The notes beneath the pieces are model-generated. The model had not been told where the DNA came from, searched no databases, and was given only the letters and a program-made list of their open reading frames with translations. 64,000 bases of DNA from a virus, in the IMG/VR virus record IMGVR_UViG_3300010885_038456, positions 1-64,000 of that record; one strand, written 5' to 3'. This document shows, piece by piece, positions 17,941-25,664 of this stretch. Both the position numbers and the translations under genes were made by a program. Position 1 is the first letter of the stretch; every line of letters starts with the position of its first letter.

Positions 17941-18846
17941 ATGTTAGAAATTGTAATATGGATATCACCGACTGATTTGAATGATTTGGAAAAATCACTA
18001 CACAGATTAGGTATCGGTCAGAAACTATTATCAGATAAGCAACGTTCACAGATACGGTTTAATATCGTAATGGGTGTATCGGATGAGATTATAGATTGGA
18101 GTAAGAGTACTGTAAGTAAAGAACAATGTATAGATGAGTTTCAGGCATTGAAACCACTAACAGATTGGGCAGGGGTAAGTGAGTTCATATCATCTACTGA
18201 GATTAGTGGGTGTACATCTATGCGTAGAATATCATCATATAGTGATTCTAAATGGTATTTGTGGTTAGATACCGATATAGTGTATGACCCAAAAACATTA
18301 GTATATATGTTACACTCAATAGAATCAGTTGAATCGGCTGGATATTCTAAGTTTGTAATATCACCTGAGATAGTAAGACAGTGGGATGAGACCTGGGATT
18401 GTTTAGTAAATGAAAGATTTATAGCAAAACCAATCGGATACCAAGCTACAAATAACCCATATATTGATACTATAATAGATTCTGAGTCTGAAATGGAACT
18501 GGAGGTAGTTCATAATAGAAATCCAATAGATTGGCCATTTATGAAGTTTGGTGGTGGGTGGTTTACGCTTATATCAAAACCATTATTAGATGCTGCACAA
18601 TTTCCTAAGAACTATGGTCACTATGGACTGGATGATACCTATGTAATGTGGGCTGCACAAATACTAAATGACCCGATGATACTGCAATTCAAAATTAGAA
18701 ATGTAATAGTGTGTGAGAACTATTTCGATAGAATAACCACACATAAGGATAAGATTTCGTTCATAGATAGAAGAGAAGAATACCTAAAGCAAAATGAAGA
18801 ATTGTTTACAATTGGACTGAATGAGTTAATAAAATCCAATTCGTAA
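17941..18846 (+). CDS. Glycosyltransferase with DXD motif (Anp1/GT62-like)
   Basis: This 301-residue protein is the last gene of the cluster. WYLWLDTDIVYDPKTL places a DTD motif next to hydrophobic strands, typical of GT-A enzymes, and is reminiscent of the Anp1-like mannosyltransferase fold. WPFMKFGGGWFTLISKPLL and YGLDDTYVMWAAQ resemble acceptor-side elements that recur in phage glycosyltransferases. It is followed by a 53-base gap with a different promoter-like motif, so it probably ends the operon. Confidence 0.72.
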   Translation: MLEIVIWISPTDLNDLEKSLHRLGIGQKLLSDKQRSQIRFNIVMGVSDEIIDWSKSTVSKEQCIDEFQALKPLTDWAGVSEFISSTEISGCTSMRRISSYSDSKWYLWLDTDIVYDPKTLVYMLHSIESVESAGYSKFVISPEIVRQWDETWDCLVNERFIAKPIGYQATNNPYIDTIIDSESEMELEVVHNRNPIDWPFMKFGGGWFTLISKPLLDAAQFPKNYGHYGLDDTYVMWAAQILNDPMILQFKIRNVIVCENYFDRITTHKDKISFIDRREEYLKQNEELFTIGLNELIKSNS

Positions 18847-18899
18847 TATATTTTAATTAAAAGTTTGATATTTATAGCAGTATATACAACTCATTTATT

Positions 18900-19334
18900 A
18901 TGAAATTTGAAGTAACAAACCCTAAAATTTGGAAACGATTAGCAGAAACGAATCTGCCAATGGCTCATAAAGTTAAGATTTATGAGAAACTCGGTGGAGC
19001 ATATAGAATGGGTGAAGATGGTGGAGAGCAGGTATTCAATAAAATGACCGAACTGGTTAAGTATAAGAATTCACTTGCAGAAGGTAAGCAGATTGCTAAA
19101 GATAAGTATGTAGTTCAAACCGATGGTAACTATGTTGTGGTAACCTATAATGGTATAAAAATTGGATATGGTGAATTTGATGCACCATCTCAATCATATT
19201 GGATAAAATTTGATGGAGTTCTACAACAACACTCATTTAACGCATTAGAAGATATTATAGATTACGCAATCGCATATCATATAGATAAACCATATAATAT
19301 ACAGCAGGAACAACGTAATAGACGAGTTAAATAA
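18900..19334 (+). CDS. Unknown protein, 144 residues
   Basis: I do not recognise this protein. It has an N-terminal helical part (VTNPKIWKRLAETNLPMAHKV) and a C-terminal beta-rich part with YVVVTYNGIKIGYG. It has no signal peptide or membrane segment. It opens a new transcription unit: GATATTTATAGC lies about 30 bases before its start, a motif that recurs upstream of several genes in the 19-39 kb part. The role is unknown; a virion or morphogenesis protein is possible from its position. Confidence 0.6.
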   Translation: MKFEVTNPKIWKRLAETNLPMAHKVKIYEKLGGAYRMGEDGGEQVFNKMTELVKYKNSLAEGKQIAKDKYVVQTDGNYVVVTYNGIKIGYGEFDAPSQSYWIKFDGVLQQHSFNALEDIIDYAIAYHIDKPYNIQQEQRNRRVK

Positions 19335-19372
19335 AACCAATCGTTATAACTACCTAACCCTAACTACAACAA

Positions 19373-19684
19373 ATGGAAAATTTATATGGAGTCATTGTAA
19401 CGCTTATAACCGTAATAGGAGGTTCTACTGCATTTTCTTATTATGAAAGACGAGCTAACAGAAGGCATCGAGACGATGAATACATTAGAGTTGATTATAG
19501 TAAACGAATTGCTAAATTAGAATCCTTATTACTAACGGCAGGAAAAGAGAAAGATGATTTAAGAGCACTCGTATTATCATTAACAAGTCAAGTTGCAGAA
19601 CTTAGAGTTAAAGTTGAGTTCTTAACTGACGAAAATGGAAAGTTAACAAGAGCAACAAAAAAGAAACAGATATTAAATGATTAG
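19373..19684 (+). CDS. Membrane-anchored coiled-coil protein, i-spanin-like
   Basis: This 103-residue protein has one N-terminal transmembrane helix (VIVTLITVIGGSTAF, about residues 6-22), an Arg-rich stretch on its cytoplasmic or periplasmic border and then about 60 residues of heptad-like coiled coil ending in a Lys-rich tail. That layout fits inner-membrane spanins of phage lysis systems, although the position is 4 kb from the endolysin. Its stop overlaps the next gene by eight bases. A structural or membrane-tether role is equally possible. Confidence 0.55.
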   Translation: MENLYGVIVTLITVIGGSTAFSYYERRANRRHRDDEYIRVDYSKRIAKLESLLLTAGKEKDDLRALVLSLTSQVAELRVKVEFLTDENGKLTRATKKKQILND

Positions 19685-20354
19685 CAATTTTACATCAGGA
19701 ATTTGGGAAGGTATGAAGGTTGAGTTTGGGAAGATATACGGAAACCCAGCAGTAAACGCATTCACACCATTATTCGAATTAAATAGTGAACGTAAGTTGC
19801 GTGTGTTTGACTTTGATGATACACTTGTCAAAACCAGTTCAAACATATATATTACACATAAGGATGGTAAGAAATCAACACTTACTCCTGGTGAATACGC
19901 AGTTTATACACCAAAGGTTGGGGATACGTTTGATTTCTCAGATTTCAACCAAGTAAGACAACCACAAGAAATAAAAGGAGTTACAAAGTTACTGAAAACA
20001 TTTGCAAGTGCCGAAGGAGAAAGAACAATAGTTATTCTTACTGCACGTTCGGCATATAAGCCGGTTAAGGATTACTTACGTGATATTGGATTAGATGGTA
20101 TCTACGTTGAAGCGCTTGCTGATAATAATCCACAAAAGAAAGCAGATTGGATAGAAGACCAAATCAAACGTGGTTTTAATGATGTGTTCTTTATTGATGA
20201 TTCACAAAAGAATGTATCTGCGGTAGGTGGATTAAAGAAGAAATACCCAAATGTTAAGTTTCAAGTAAGACGAGTTAAACACGATATACCAAATGCACCC
20301 AAACAGGTATCGGAACATTCATTACAATTAACTACCCTAATACCAAAGAAATAA
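19677..20354 (+). CDS. HAD-superfamily phosphatase, polynucleotide-phosphatase-like
   Basis: RKLRVFDFDDTLV contains the HAD nucleophile D45 and acid D47. VILTAR near residue 122 is motif II, and VFFIDDSQKN near residue 173 is motif IV. This set and the 225-residue length resemble the 3'-phosphatase domain of phage polynucleotide kinase and related phage HAD proteins. About 40 residues precede the HAD core and have no clear fold. An APS-kinase-like P-loop protein follows 66 bases downstream after its own promoter; the pair could act on nucleic-acid or nucleotide ends, which is inference. Confidence 0.78.
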   Translation: MISNFTSGIWEGMKVEFGKIYGNPAVNAFTPLFELNSERKLRVFDFDDTLVKTSSNIYITHKDGKKSTLTPGEYAVYTPKVGDTFDFSDFNQVRQPQEIKGVTKLLKTFASAEGERTIVILTARSAYKPVKDYLRDIGLDGIYVEALADNNPQKKADWIEDQIKRGFNDVFFIDDSQKNVSAVGGLKKKYPNVKFQVRRVKHDIPNAPKQVSEHSLQLTTLIPKK

Positions 20355-20363
20355 TAAATTATA

Positions 20364-20395
20364 TTTGGAAAATCCAAATATTTTAGTTATATTTG
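20364..20395 (+). promoter_or_regulatory. Bacteroidota-type promoter
   Basis: TTTG at 20364-20367 and TATATTTG at 20388-20395 are separated by 20 bases. Around the -33 box the sequence TTTGGAAAATCC.AATATTTTAG closely resembles the promoter at 1180, so both may also share an operator. The next start is 25 bases downstream. Confidence 0.75.
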
Positions 20396-20420
20396 ACAAA
20401 CAGTTATAAATTATTCATAG

Positions 20421-20870
20421 ATGGCAGTATTCCTATTAACAGGACAACCAGGTAGTGGCAAAACTACCATTGGTAAACGATTACAATTTTGGTTACAGAC
20501 TGATAAAAAGAATTGGAGAAAATCAGTATTTCACATCGATGGGGATGATTTACGAAAGGTATTTCCAAACGATGATTATTCCAAAGTAGGTAGAGAACAG
20601 AATATGGAGTTGGCATTTAATACTGCTAAGTATCTAAACTCGTGCGGTAATGATGTAGTTATATCATTAGTAGCACCTTATAGAGAGTTACGGGATAAGT
20701 TTAAAGCAGATTGTAAGGTACAAGAGATATATTGTCACACTAAACGTAATAGAGGTAAAGAATCATTCTTTGCTATGGATTACGAAACACCACAATCATT
20801 CTTTATAGATTTAGATACTTCGGAATCAATTGATGAAACATTTGGTAAATTGATGAAACTAATTGTATAA
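20421..20870 (+). CDS. Adenylylsulfate-kinase-like P-loop protein
   Basis: The 149-residue protein has the P-loop GQPGSGKT at residues 8-15 and HIDGDDLRKVF, the adenosine phosphosulfate-binding DGDxxR signature of CysC. The EQNMELAFNTAKYL and VVISLVAPYRELRD blocks also follow APS kinase order. It is shorter than cellular CysC (about 200 residues) and lacks its C-terminal region, as often in phage versions that phosphorylate other small substrates. It is the first gene after the promoter at 20364. Confidence 0.8.
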   Translation: MAVFLLTGQPGSGKTTIGKRLQFWLQTDKKNWRKSVFHIDGDDLRKVFPNDDYSKVGREQNMELAFNTAKYLNSCGNDVVISLVAPYRELRDKFKADCKVQEIYCHTKRNRGKESFFAMDYETPQSFFIDLDTSESIDETFGKLMKLIV

Positions 20871-20873
20871 AGT

Positions 20874-21446
20874 ATGGAAGAAATAAATGATGAACAATAC
20901 TTTCCAAATATACAGGAACGTATTACAAAAAGAGGGCTTGGGTTTAAACCTATCTTAGAATCACAGATTCGTGCAGCACAAGATAAAGCCAAATCGGCAG
21001 CAGAAGCAGCTAGAATGTTAAATGTATCGTATAACACATACAAAAAGTATGCTACCTTATATGGTATATTCGAAGACTTATTAAATCCATCGTGTAAGGG
21101 TATCGTTCGTAAGACAAATTATCATAATCGCAAGTTTGATGTTGAAGATTTGGCGAATGGGAAGTATATGAAGTATCCGATGTATAAGTTTAAGAATAAG
21201 TTATTCAATAGTGGTATTATTCCAAAGATATGTAGTAGTTGCGAATTTAGTGAAGAACGTATTACAGATGGTAAATCACCACTACTGATTGATTTCATTG
21301 ATGGGAACTTAAATAACAGAAACATAGAGAATATAAGACCATTATGTTACAATTGTTTCTTTCTATTAGTTGGTGAAAGAAATGTAAAACATTGGTATGC
21401 TGAGCATGGTTATCCAGATGAAGCAGAATCATTAAAAAATCAATAA
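20874..21446 (+). CDS. HTH plus degenerate HNH-type zinc protein
   Basis: The N-terminal third holds a helix-turn-helix (SAAEAARMLNVSYNTYKKYA). The C-terminal third holds a zinc site with CSSC and CYNC bracketing a beta-beta-alpha segment, IDFIDGNLNNRNIENIRPLC, which is the HNH layout. The usual HH pair before DGN is replaced by DF, so the catalytic His is missing. It may therefore be a DNA-binding protein derived from an HNH homing endonuclease rather than an active nuclease. It begins three bases after the kinase-like gene. Confidence 0.7.
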   Translation: MEEINDEQYFPNIQERITKRGLGFKPILESQIRAAQDKAKSAAEAARMLNVSYNTYKKYATLYGIFEDLLNPSCKGIVRKTNYHNRKFDVEDLANGKYMKYPMYKFKNKLFNSGIIPKICSSCEFSEERITDGKSPLLIDFIDGNLNNRNIENIRPLCYNCFFLLVGERNVKHWYAEHGYPDEAESLKNQ

Positions 21447-21447
21447 A

Positions 21448-21660
21448 ATGGCAGTAAAAACATCCAAAGAATCGGAAAAGGTTACAAAGTTTCAATACAT
21501 CTTTAAAGATGATGATTGTATTTCAATTTGGAAATATGACCTTAGTAAAACTAAAGGTGGGCCTGTTTCGGTAGAGAATCGATATACAGCAAGTCACAAT
21601 AAGATGATGGAAGAATTGCGTATTGCAAAAAGAAAGAAAAGAAAAACGGCTAAATCGTAG
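21448..21660 (+). CDS. Small basic unknown protein
   Basis: This 70-residue protein has a beta-rich middle (FQYIFKDDDCISIWKYDL) and a strongly basic C-terminal helix (RIAKRKKRKTAKS) that could contact nucleic acid. It starts one base after the HNH-like gene and ends before a -7 promoter element. The function is unknown. Confidence 0.6.
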   Translation: MAVKTSKESEKVTKFQYIFKDDDCISIWKYDLSKTKGGPVSVENRYTASHNKMMEELRIAKRKKRKTAKS

Positions 21661-21680
21661 GTAATTACGATTATTTTCCG

Positions 21681-21688
21681 TATATTTG
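21681..21688 (+). promoter_or_regulatory. Putative -7 promoter element without a clear -33 box
   Basis: TATATTTG precedes the small gene at 21715 by 26 bases and is preceded by TTTTCCG, as at the groEL promoter. No TTTG stands at the expected distance upstream, so this is a weaker candidate that may need an activator. Confidence 0.45.
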
Positions 21689-21714
21689 TTTATTATTAAT
21701 TAAAATTAGAAATC

Positions 21715-21885
21715 ATGAGTAAAAAAGAAGAAACGTTCGCAACCTTAAAAGGTCTATGGACTAAGTTTGAAGAAGAGCACAACAAAGCAACAAAAACATC
21801 ACAGAAAAACGCAAGAGGTTTAATCGGTGATATTAAGAAGTTGGTTACAGAGTATCGTGCAGCATCAGTAGAAGAATCTAAGTAA
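21715..21885 (+). CDS. Small helical protein, possibly histone H1-like (Hc1 type)
   Basis: The 56-residue product is short and helical, rich in Lys and Glu. The segment KFEEEHNKATKTSQKNARGL followed by IGDIKKLVTEYR resembles the FYEKGNKAAGTRVRKGM and DLKNLAQEIR layout of the small Hc1-like proteins widespread in Bacteroidota. If correct it would be a DNA-compacting protein. The similarity is by eye only. It follows the -7 element at 21681 and opens a group of small genes. Confidence 0.6.
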   Translation: MSKKEETFATLKGLWTKFEEEHNKATKTSQKNARGLIGDIKKLVTEYRAASVEESK

Positions 21886-21907
21886 ATCATTAAAAACAGA
21901 AAAGGTT

Positions 21908-22114
21908 ATGGCAAAGTATTATTCAGTTACGGTTTCAGTTGAAATCGAAGATGCAAAAGGAAAGATTAAAAAACAAAAAGAAAACTACTTAGTGGATGCA
22001 TTAAGTGTTACGGAAGCAGAAGCAAAGTTAGTGAAGAAATTCGTTAACGAAGCAGTTCAGCTAGAATATGAAGTAGTTAAAGTTTCTGAAACTCGTATAC
22101 TGGAGGTATTCTAA
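21908..22114 (+). CDS. DUF4494-like protein
   Basis: This 68-residue protein has the pattern of DUF4494: a strand ending in KKQKENYLVDALSVTEAEAKL, the LVDALSFTEAE signature of that family in Bacteroidota, followed by strand VQLEYEVVKVSE. The function of the family is unknown. It supports a Bacteroidota host for the phage. The start follows AAAAGGTTATG. Confidence 0.7.
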   Translation: MAKYYSVTVSVEIEDAKGKIKKQKENYLVDALSVTEAEAKLVKKFVNEAVQLEYEVVKVSETRILEVF

Positions 22115-22116
22115 CT

Positions 22117-22368
22117 ATGACAACGGAACTCAAAGAACAGAGAACCGCAGTTCTTAAACGAGTCCCACCTGGAGATAGATGGACATTTGCGAACCCTGCA
22201 AAGGGAACGCAAGTGTTCCAATCTCTTACAGATGCATTGGAAGGGTGGTATCAACTTACAGATGAAACACAATTCTTTATGGATGCCAGAAATGGTATCG
22301 TTGAAACTATCGAAATGGAAGAAGTTGAAAGACCCGTAAAACGTTTTTCTTTATATGGTGAAGAATAA
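22117..22368 (+). CDS. Unknown protein, 83 residues
   Basis: The protein is soluble, with PPGDRWTFANPAKGTQVFQSL at its centre and an acidic C-terminus. I recognise no family. The start is two bases after the preceding stop. Upstream is GGAGG eleven bases before the ATG, one of few Shine-Dalgarno-like runs in the window, probably by chance. Its end overlaps the next gene by 14 bases. Confidence 0.6.
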   Translation: MTTELKEQRTAVLKRVPPGDRWTFANPAKGTQVFQSLTDALEGWYQLTDETQFFMDARNGIVETIEMEEVERPVKRFSLYGEE

Positions 22369-22594
22369 TCTTATAGAATTAATCGAACAATACATTAGTA
22401 GGTATTGTGTAGAGATACAAGAAAACGAAACCGAAGAATATGTTAAGACAAAACTTCGAAGACATTCTATTATAGAAAGATATAAAGTGAAATACTACAT
22501 TCCAGATTGGGATTTAGAATACACCGTAGATGATGATATGATGCGTGAATTATTAATGTTTAGATATAAAATAAAAGACACTAACAAAATATGA
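22355..22594 (+). CDS. Unknown protein, 79 residues
   Basis: A small alpha/beta protein with NLIELIEQYISRYCVEI at the N-terminus and a patch of charged residues in the middle (KTKLRRHSIIERYKVKYYI). It has no membrane helix. It overlaps both neighbours, by 14 bases upstream and 4 downstream, which shows that it is part of the translationally coupled run leading to the cytidylyltransferase. Confidence 0.6.
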   Translation: MVKNNLIELIEQYISRYCVEIQENETEEYVKTKLRRHSIIERYKVKYYIPDWDLEYTVDDDMMRELLMFRYKIKDTNKI

Positions 22595-23025
22595 AATCGA
22601 ATACTCAAACATTAGTTATTGCAAGTGGATATTTCAACCCATTACATATGGGGCATATTGAATATTTAGAACGTAGTAAAGAATTAGGAGATAAGCTGAT
22701 AGTAATAGTGAACTCAGACCACCAAATAAAATTGAAAGGTTCAAAAGAGTTTCAGAATGAGTTGGAACGTTTATTGATAATCAATAGTTTGAGATGTGTA
22801 GATTACGCAGTATTATCAATTGATACCGATAGAAGTGTTAATAAAACGATTGAACTCCTAAAGGAAAAGAATTCGGAGATGGAAACAATTCTATTCGCAA
22901 ATGGTGGAGACCAAACATTGGAAACCATTTTAGAAAGAGAAACTTGCGAAAGATTGGGTATACAATTAGTAGATAGTTTAGGTGAAAAGATACAATCATC
23001 ATCGTGGTTAAAGGATAAGCAATGA
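22591..23025 (+). CDS. Cytidylyltransferase-family nucleotidyltransferase
   Basis: ASGYFNPLHMGHIEYLERSKELGD contains the HxGH nucleotide-binding motif (HMGH) of the cytidylyltransferase fold shared by glycerol-3-phosphate cytidylyltransferase, RfaE and related enzymes. The C-terminal equivalent of the second motif is weak (KIQSSSWL in place of ISST). At 144 residues it matches the single-domain form. It could activate a glycan precursor, for example glycerol phosphate or heptose phosphate, or act in cofactor metabolism. It overlaps the ferredoxin gene by four bases. Confidence 0.82.
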   Translation: MKSNTQTLVIASGYFNPLHMGHIEYLERSKELGDKLIVIVNSDHQIKLKGSKEFQNELERLLIINSLRCVDYAVLSIDTDRSVNKTIELLKEKNSEMETILFANGGDQTLETILERETCERLGIQLVDSLGEKIQSSSWLKDKQ

Positions 23026-23330
23026 CTCATATAATTGGTTCAGCTTGTATAGATTGTGTAGATGGTGGATGTTTAGCAGTTTGTCCAGTAGATTGTATTC
23101 ATGGACCAATTAACCCAACTGGTAAATCAGCTGAGTTGGCAGGTATGAGTGAAGATGAAAAGCGAGGGATGCAGTTATACATAAACCCAAAGACATGTAT
23201 CAATTGTGCAGCATGTATACCAGAATGTCCCGTAGATGCAATATACTCAACAGAAGCAAAAGCCATTGCTAATGGTGAGTTAAACGCAGTTAATGCAAAT
23301 TATGAGTTTTTCGGACTTAAATTTAATTAA
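23022..23330 (+). CDS. Bacterial-type ferredoxin, two clusters (FdxA-like)
   Basis: The 102-residue protein has nine cysteines at 9, 12, 17, 21, 25, 59, 62, 65 and 69. The second set, CINCAACIPECP, is a standard 4Fe-4S motif. The first set, ending in CLAVCPVDC, is the modified pattern of 7Fe ferredoxins, and an insertion separates the halves. It would carry electrons in the host cytoplasm. A flavin-dependent ferredoxin reductase-like enzyme is encoded at 44884 in the same window. It overlaps the cytidylyltransferase gene by four bases. Confidence 0.9.
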   Translation: MTHIIGSACIDCVDGGCLAVCPVDCIHGPINPTGKSAELAGMSEDEKRGMQLYINPKTCINCAACIPECPVDAIYSTEAKAIANGELNAVNANYEFFGLKFN

Positions 23331-23382
23331 AAACTTTTTATATTTATATTTAAAAACAAACAATTATTAAAACAATTAAATT

Positions 23383-23688
23383 ATGGTAACAGGATTATTA
23401 ATTACAGTAGGAGCAATAGTGTTTCTTGCAGTAGGTATTTATTTAGCAATGAAGAGCGATAAAATCGCAGATGCTAACAATAACAATATTCCAGATGTAT
23501 TGGAAACTGCATTTGAGAATTTGAAAGCAGAAGCTGAAGTTGCTGCTAAAACAATTAAAAAAGTAGTTAAGGCGGTAGAAACTGAAGTTGAAGCAGATGT
23601 TAAGAAAGTTGCAGCAGAAGTTAAGAACGTAGAAACTAAAGTTGAAGATACGGTAAAACGTTTGACAAAAAAACCTATTAAGAAGTAG
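23383..23688 (+). CDS. Membrane-anchored amphipathic-helix protein with EF-hand-like loop
   Basis: One N-terminal transmembrane helix (LLITVGAIVFLAVGIYLAM) is followed by a Ca-loop-like DANNNNIPDVLE (positions 1, 3, 5, 9 and 12 as in an EF-hand). After it come about 60 residues of repeating Ala/Lys/Val/Glu 11-residue units, an apolipoprotein- or LEA-like amphipathic helix. It could lie on the inner face of the envelope. A TATATTTATATTT motif sits about 35 bases upstream. Confidence 0.65.
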   Translation: MVTGLLITVGAIVFLAVGIYLAMKSDKIADANNNNIPDVLETAFENLKAEAEVAAKTIKKVVKAVETEVEADVKKVAAEVKNVETKVEDTVKRLTKKPIKK

Positions 23689-23719
23689 GTAGTATTCACA
23701 TTTAATAAATAACTTCCCA

Positions 23720-23854
23720 ATGGCTAAAGGAAAAAAATCAGATTCATCCGGAGTAACCAAAGTTGTATTTGGTAAAAAGGTTAGTGGTAATGCACATAAA
23801 CGTTGGAATAAGCGCGATAAGAGTGAAAGAAACTATCGAGGGCAAGGTAGGTAG
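23720..23854 (+). CDS. Very small basic protein
   Basis: A 44-residue product, rich in Lys, Arg and Gly, with VVFGKKVSGNAHKRWNKR at its centre. It has an in-frame ATG 32 bases after the previous stop and ends 61 bases before the endolysin. The basic composition suggests nucleic-acid contact or packaging with DNA, but no family is recognised. Confidence 0.5.
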   Translation: MAKGKKSDSSGVTKVVFGKKVSGNAHKRWNKRDKSERNYRGQGR

Positions 23855-23915
23855 TTAATCTAATGTGTGTAAAATTGAAGAGGTTATTTATTAAAAAATT
23901 AAAAATTAAAAAAGT

Positions 23916-24785
23916 ATGCTACTAAAAAGAGGTGACAACAACGAAAACGTAAAGCAATTACAAATTAAATTGGGATTAGACCCAATCGGTAATTATGGAC
24001 CAAAAACCGAAGATGCAGTTAAAGCATACCAATCAAAGAACGGATTAACTGCGGATGGTATTGTTGGTGATGGTACTTGGGCTAAGATTATGGGTAACTC
24101 AGTTGAAACTGAAGAAGTAGAAGATGATGATGTAGTAGAAACAACTACTACAACAACTGCAACTACTACAACGAACAACACCGGTATCAATTTGGATAAA
24201 CTTAAAGGACACGTTCCAGATTCAGTTATCGCACAGATTCCAGATACAGCAGCTAAGTTCGAAATTAACACACCACTGCGATTAGCACATTTCTTAGCAC
24301 AATGTGGACACGAAAGTGGTGGATTTAAATTGGTACAAGAAAACCTAAACTATGGTGCTAAAGGTTTGTTAGGATTATTCAAAAAGTATTTCCCAACAGA
24401 AGAGAAAGCATTAGCATACGAACGTAAACCTGAGAAGATTGCCAATTTGATTTATGGTGGTAGAATGGGTAACGGAGATGAAGCAAGTGGTGAAGGTTGG
24501 AAGTTCCATGGCAGAGGATTTATTCAGTTAACTGGTAAAGATAACTACACAGCATTTACCAAATCAATTGGTGAGGATTGTGTATCTAATCCAGATTTAG
24601 TTGCAACTAAGTATCCATTAGCATCAGCAGCGTGGTTCTTCAATAAGAATGGTTTACACAAACTATCCGATGGTGGAGCAAACGAAGCAACTGTGACAGT
24701 AGTTACCAAACGAGTTAATGGCGGAACTATCGGGTTAGAAGACAGGATAAAACATTTTAATGAGTTTTACAAACTCTTATCTTAA
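23916..24785 (+). CDS. Endolysin: peptidoglycan-binding domain plus GH19 muramidase/chitinase-like domain
   Basis: Residues 1-60 form a PG_binding_1 domain (RGDNNENVKQLQIKLGL and DGIVGDGTWAKIM). A Glu- and Thr-rich linker (about 64-88) leads to a GH19-type lysozyme domain with the catalytic glutamate E133 in AQCGHESGGF, and GRGFIQLTGKDNY, the family's substrate-cleft block. It hydrolyses peptidoglycan at lysis. No signal peptide is present, so export relies on a holin; candidates lie immediately downstream and at 31636. The start is preceded by an A-rich stretch. Confidence 0.93.
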   Translation: MLLKRGDNNENVKQLQIKLGLDPIGNYGPKTEDAVKAYQSKNGLTADGIVGDGTWAKIMGNSVETEEVEDDDVVETTTTTTATTTTNNTGINLDKLKGHVPDSVIAQIPDTAAKFEINTPLRLAHFLAQCGHESGGFKLVQENLNYGAKGLLGLFKKYFPTEEKALAYERKPEKIANLIYGGRMGNGDEASGEGWKFHGRGFIQLTGKDNYTAFTKSIGEDCVSNPDLVATKYPLASAAWFFNKNGLHKLSDGGANEATVTVVTKRVNGGTIGLEDRIKHFNEFYKLLS

Positions 24786-24789
24786 TAAA

Positions 24790-24975
24790 ATGAAAGAATT
24801 GTTATTTGGTACATTTAAGATTTTGTTAGTAACAACTATAATAGGGTTAGCATTATCATACGCAACTCAATTATTAGATTCAGTACGTGATTTGAATTTC
24901 TTAGAAGCAGTTGGAGTATATTGTTTATGGATTCCGATACATGAGATGATAACTACGATGGGTAAAGGAAAGTAA
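24790..24975 (+). CDS. Small membrane protein, holin candidate
   Basis: I start at ATG 24790, four bases after the endolysin stop, giving 61 residues; an upstream start would overlap the endolysin. Two hydrophobic segments (FGTFKILLVTTIIGLALSYA and AVGVYCLWIPIHEMI) suggest two transmembrane helices. Placement directly behind the endolysin and before a terminator fits a holin or antiholin. Sequence alone does not separate these. Confidence 0.6.
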   Translation: MKELLFGTFKILLVTTIIGLALSYATQLLDSVRDLNFLEAVGVYCLWIPIHEMITTMGKGK

Positions 24976-25010
24976 TTCATTACGATAATACGATTTTTTT
25001 GAAGTAAATT

Positions 25011-25042
25011 AATGGGGAGGTAACACTTCCCATTATTTTTTG
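25011..25042 (+). terminator. Rho-independent terminator after the lysis genes
   Basis: An 8-base-pair stem (AATGGGGA against TTCCCATT, one G-T pair) with an 8-base loop is followed by ATTTTTT. It closes the transcription unit that contains the endolysin. Confidence 0.85.
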
Positions 25043-25102
25043 CTTAAAAACAGAATATTTCAATCATTTTTTATATATATATAAGTAATAAAAAATGGTA
25101 GT

Positions 25103-25663
25103 ATGATAGATAAACTTATAGAATTAAAGCAAAGTATAGGTAGAAGAATTATTCAATCTACCACATTACGCATAATTGTACTTACTGTAATTGCATTATT
25201 GTTGCAACTATGTACAACACGTCTATATGGAGCAACTCCCAGTGGTACTGTATTCGTAGAGAGTGTGACAAACCGAGTAGTTATCGGTAAATTAGCAGGA
25301 AACAGAAAATTAGAATTCGGTGTCAAAAATATCTTAGAAGAGTATTTACAAGACAGCGGGTATGATATATCTCCATCAGCACAGAATAAGATTAAGGTGG
25401 ACATAGTTTATTTAGATGTTCTAACTACAAAAAAGAATATCTCCGTCTTCCACAAAAATGAGGAAGAAGTTGTTATCAGACTTAAAGGTACACTTTATAA
25501 GGATGGCAAAAAGGATAAAGAGGTTATGGTTGAAGAATCTTCATCAGAAATCTCGATATCAACTTTGATAGTAGATGAGGGTGGTAAGTTCAACCAAACT
25601 TCGTTGAGTAATGCACTCAAAAAAGGTTGCGATAAACTTATAACCAAACTACTACCAAAGTAA
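25103..25663 (+). CDS. Membrane-anchored CsgG/LPP20-like protein
   Basis: The 186-residue protein has a hydrophobic helix at about 21-38 (LRIIVLTVIALLLQLCT) after a basic N-terminus, then a mixed domain ending in FNQTSLSNALKKGCDKLITKLLP. This end is like the FNQSSISTATKKALDVACANIL end of the protein at 31971, so the two are paralogs. The fold is reminiscent of CsgG-type outer-membrane or periplasmic proteins in which a C-terminal helix closes the domain. It heads the envelope operon and its stop is one base before the next start. Confidence 0.6.
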   Translation: MIDKLIELKQSIGRRIIQSTTLRIIVLTVIALLLQLCTTRLYGATPSGTVFVESVTNRVVIGKLAGNRKLEFGVKNILEEYLQDSGYDISPSAQNKIKVDIVYLDVLTTKKNISVFHKNEEEVVIRLKGTLYKDGKKDKEVMVEESSSEISISTLIVDEGGKFNQTSLSNALKKGCDKLITKLLPK

Positions 25664-25664
25664 T

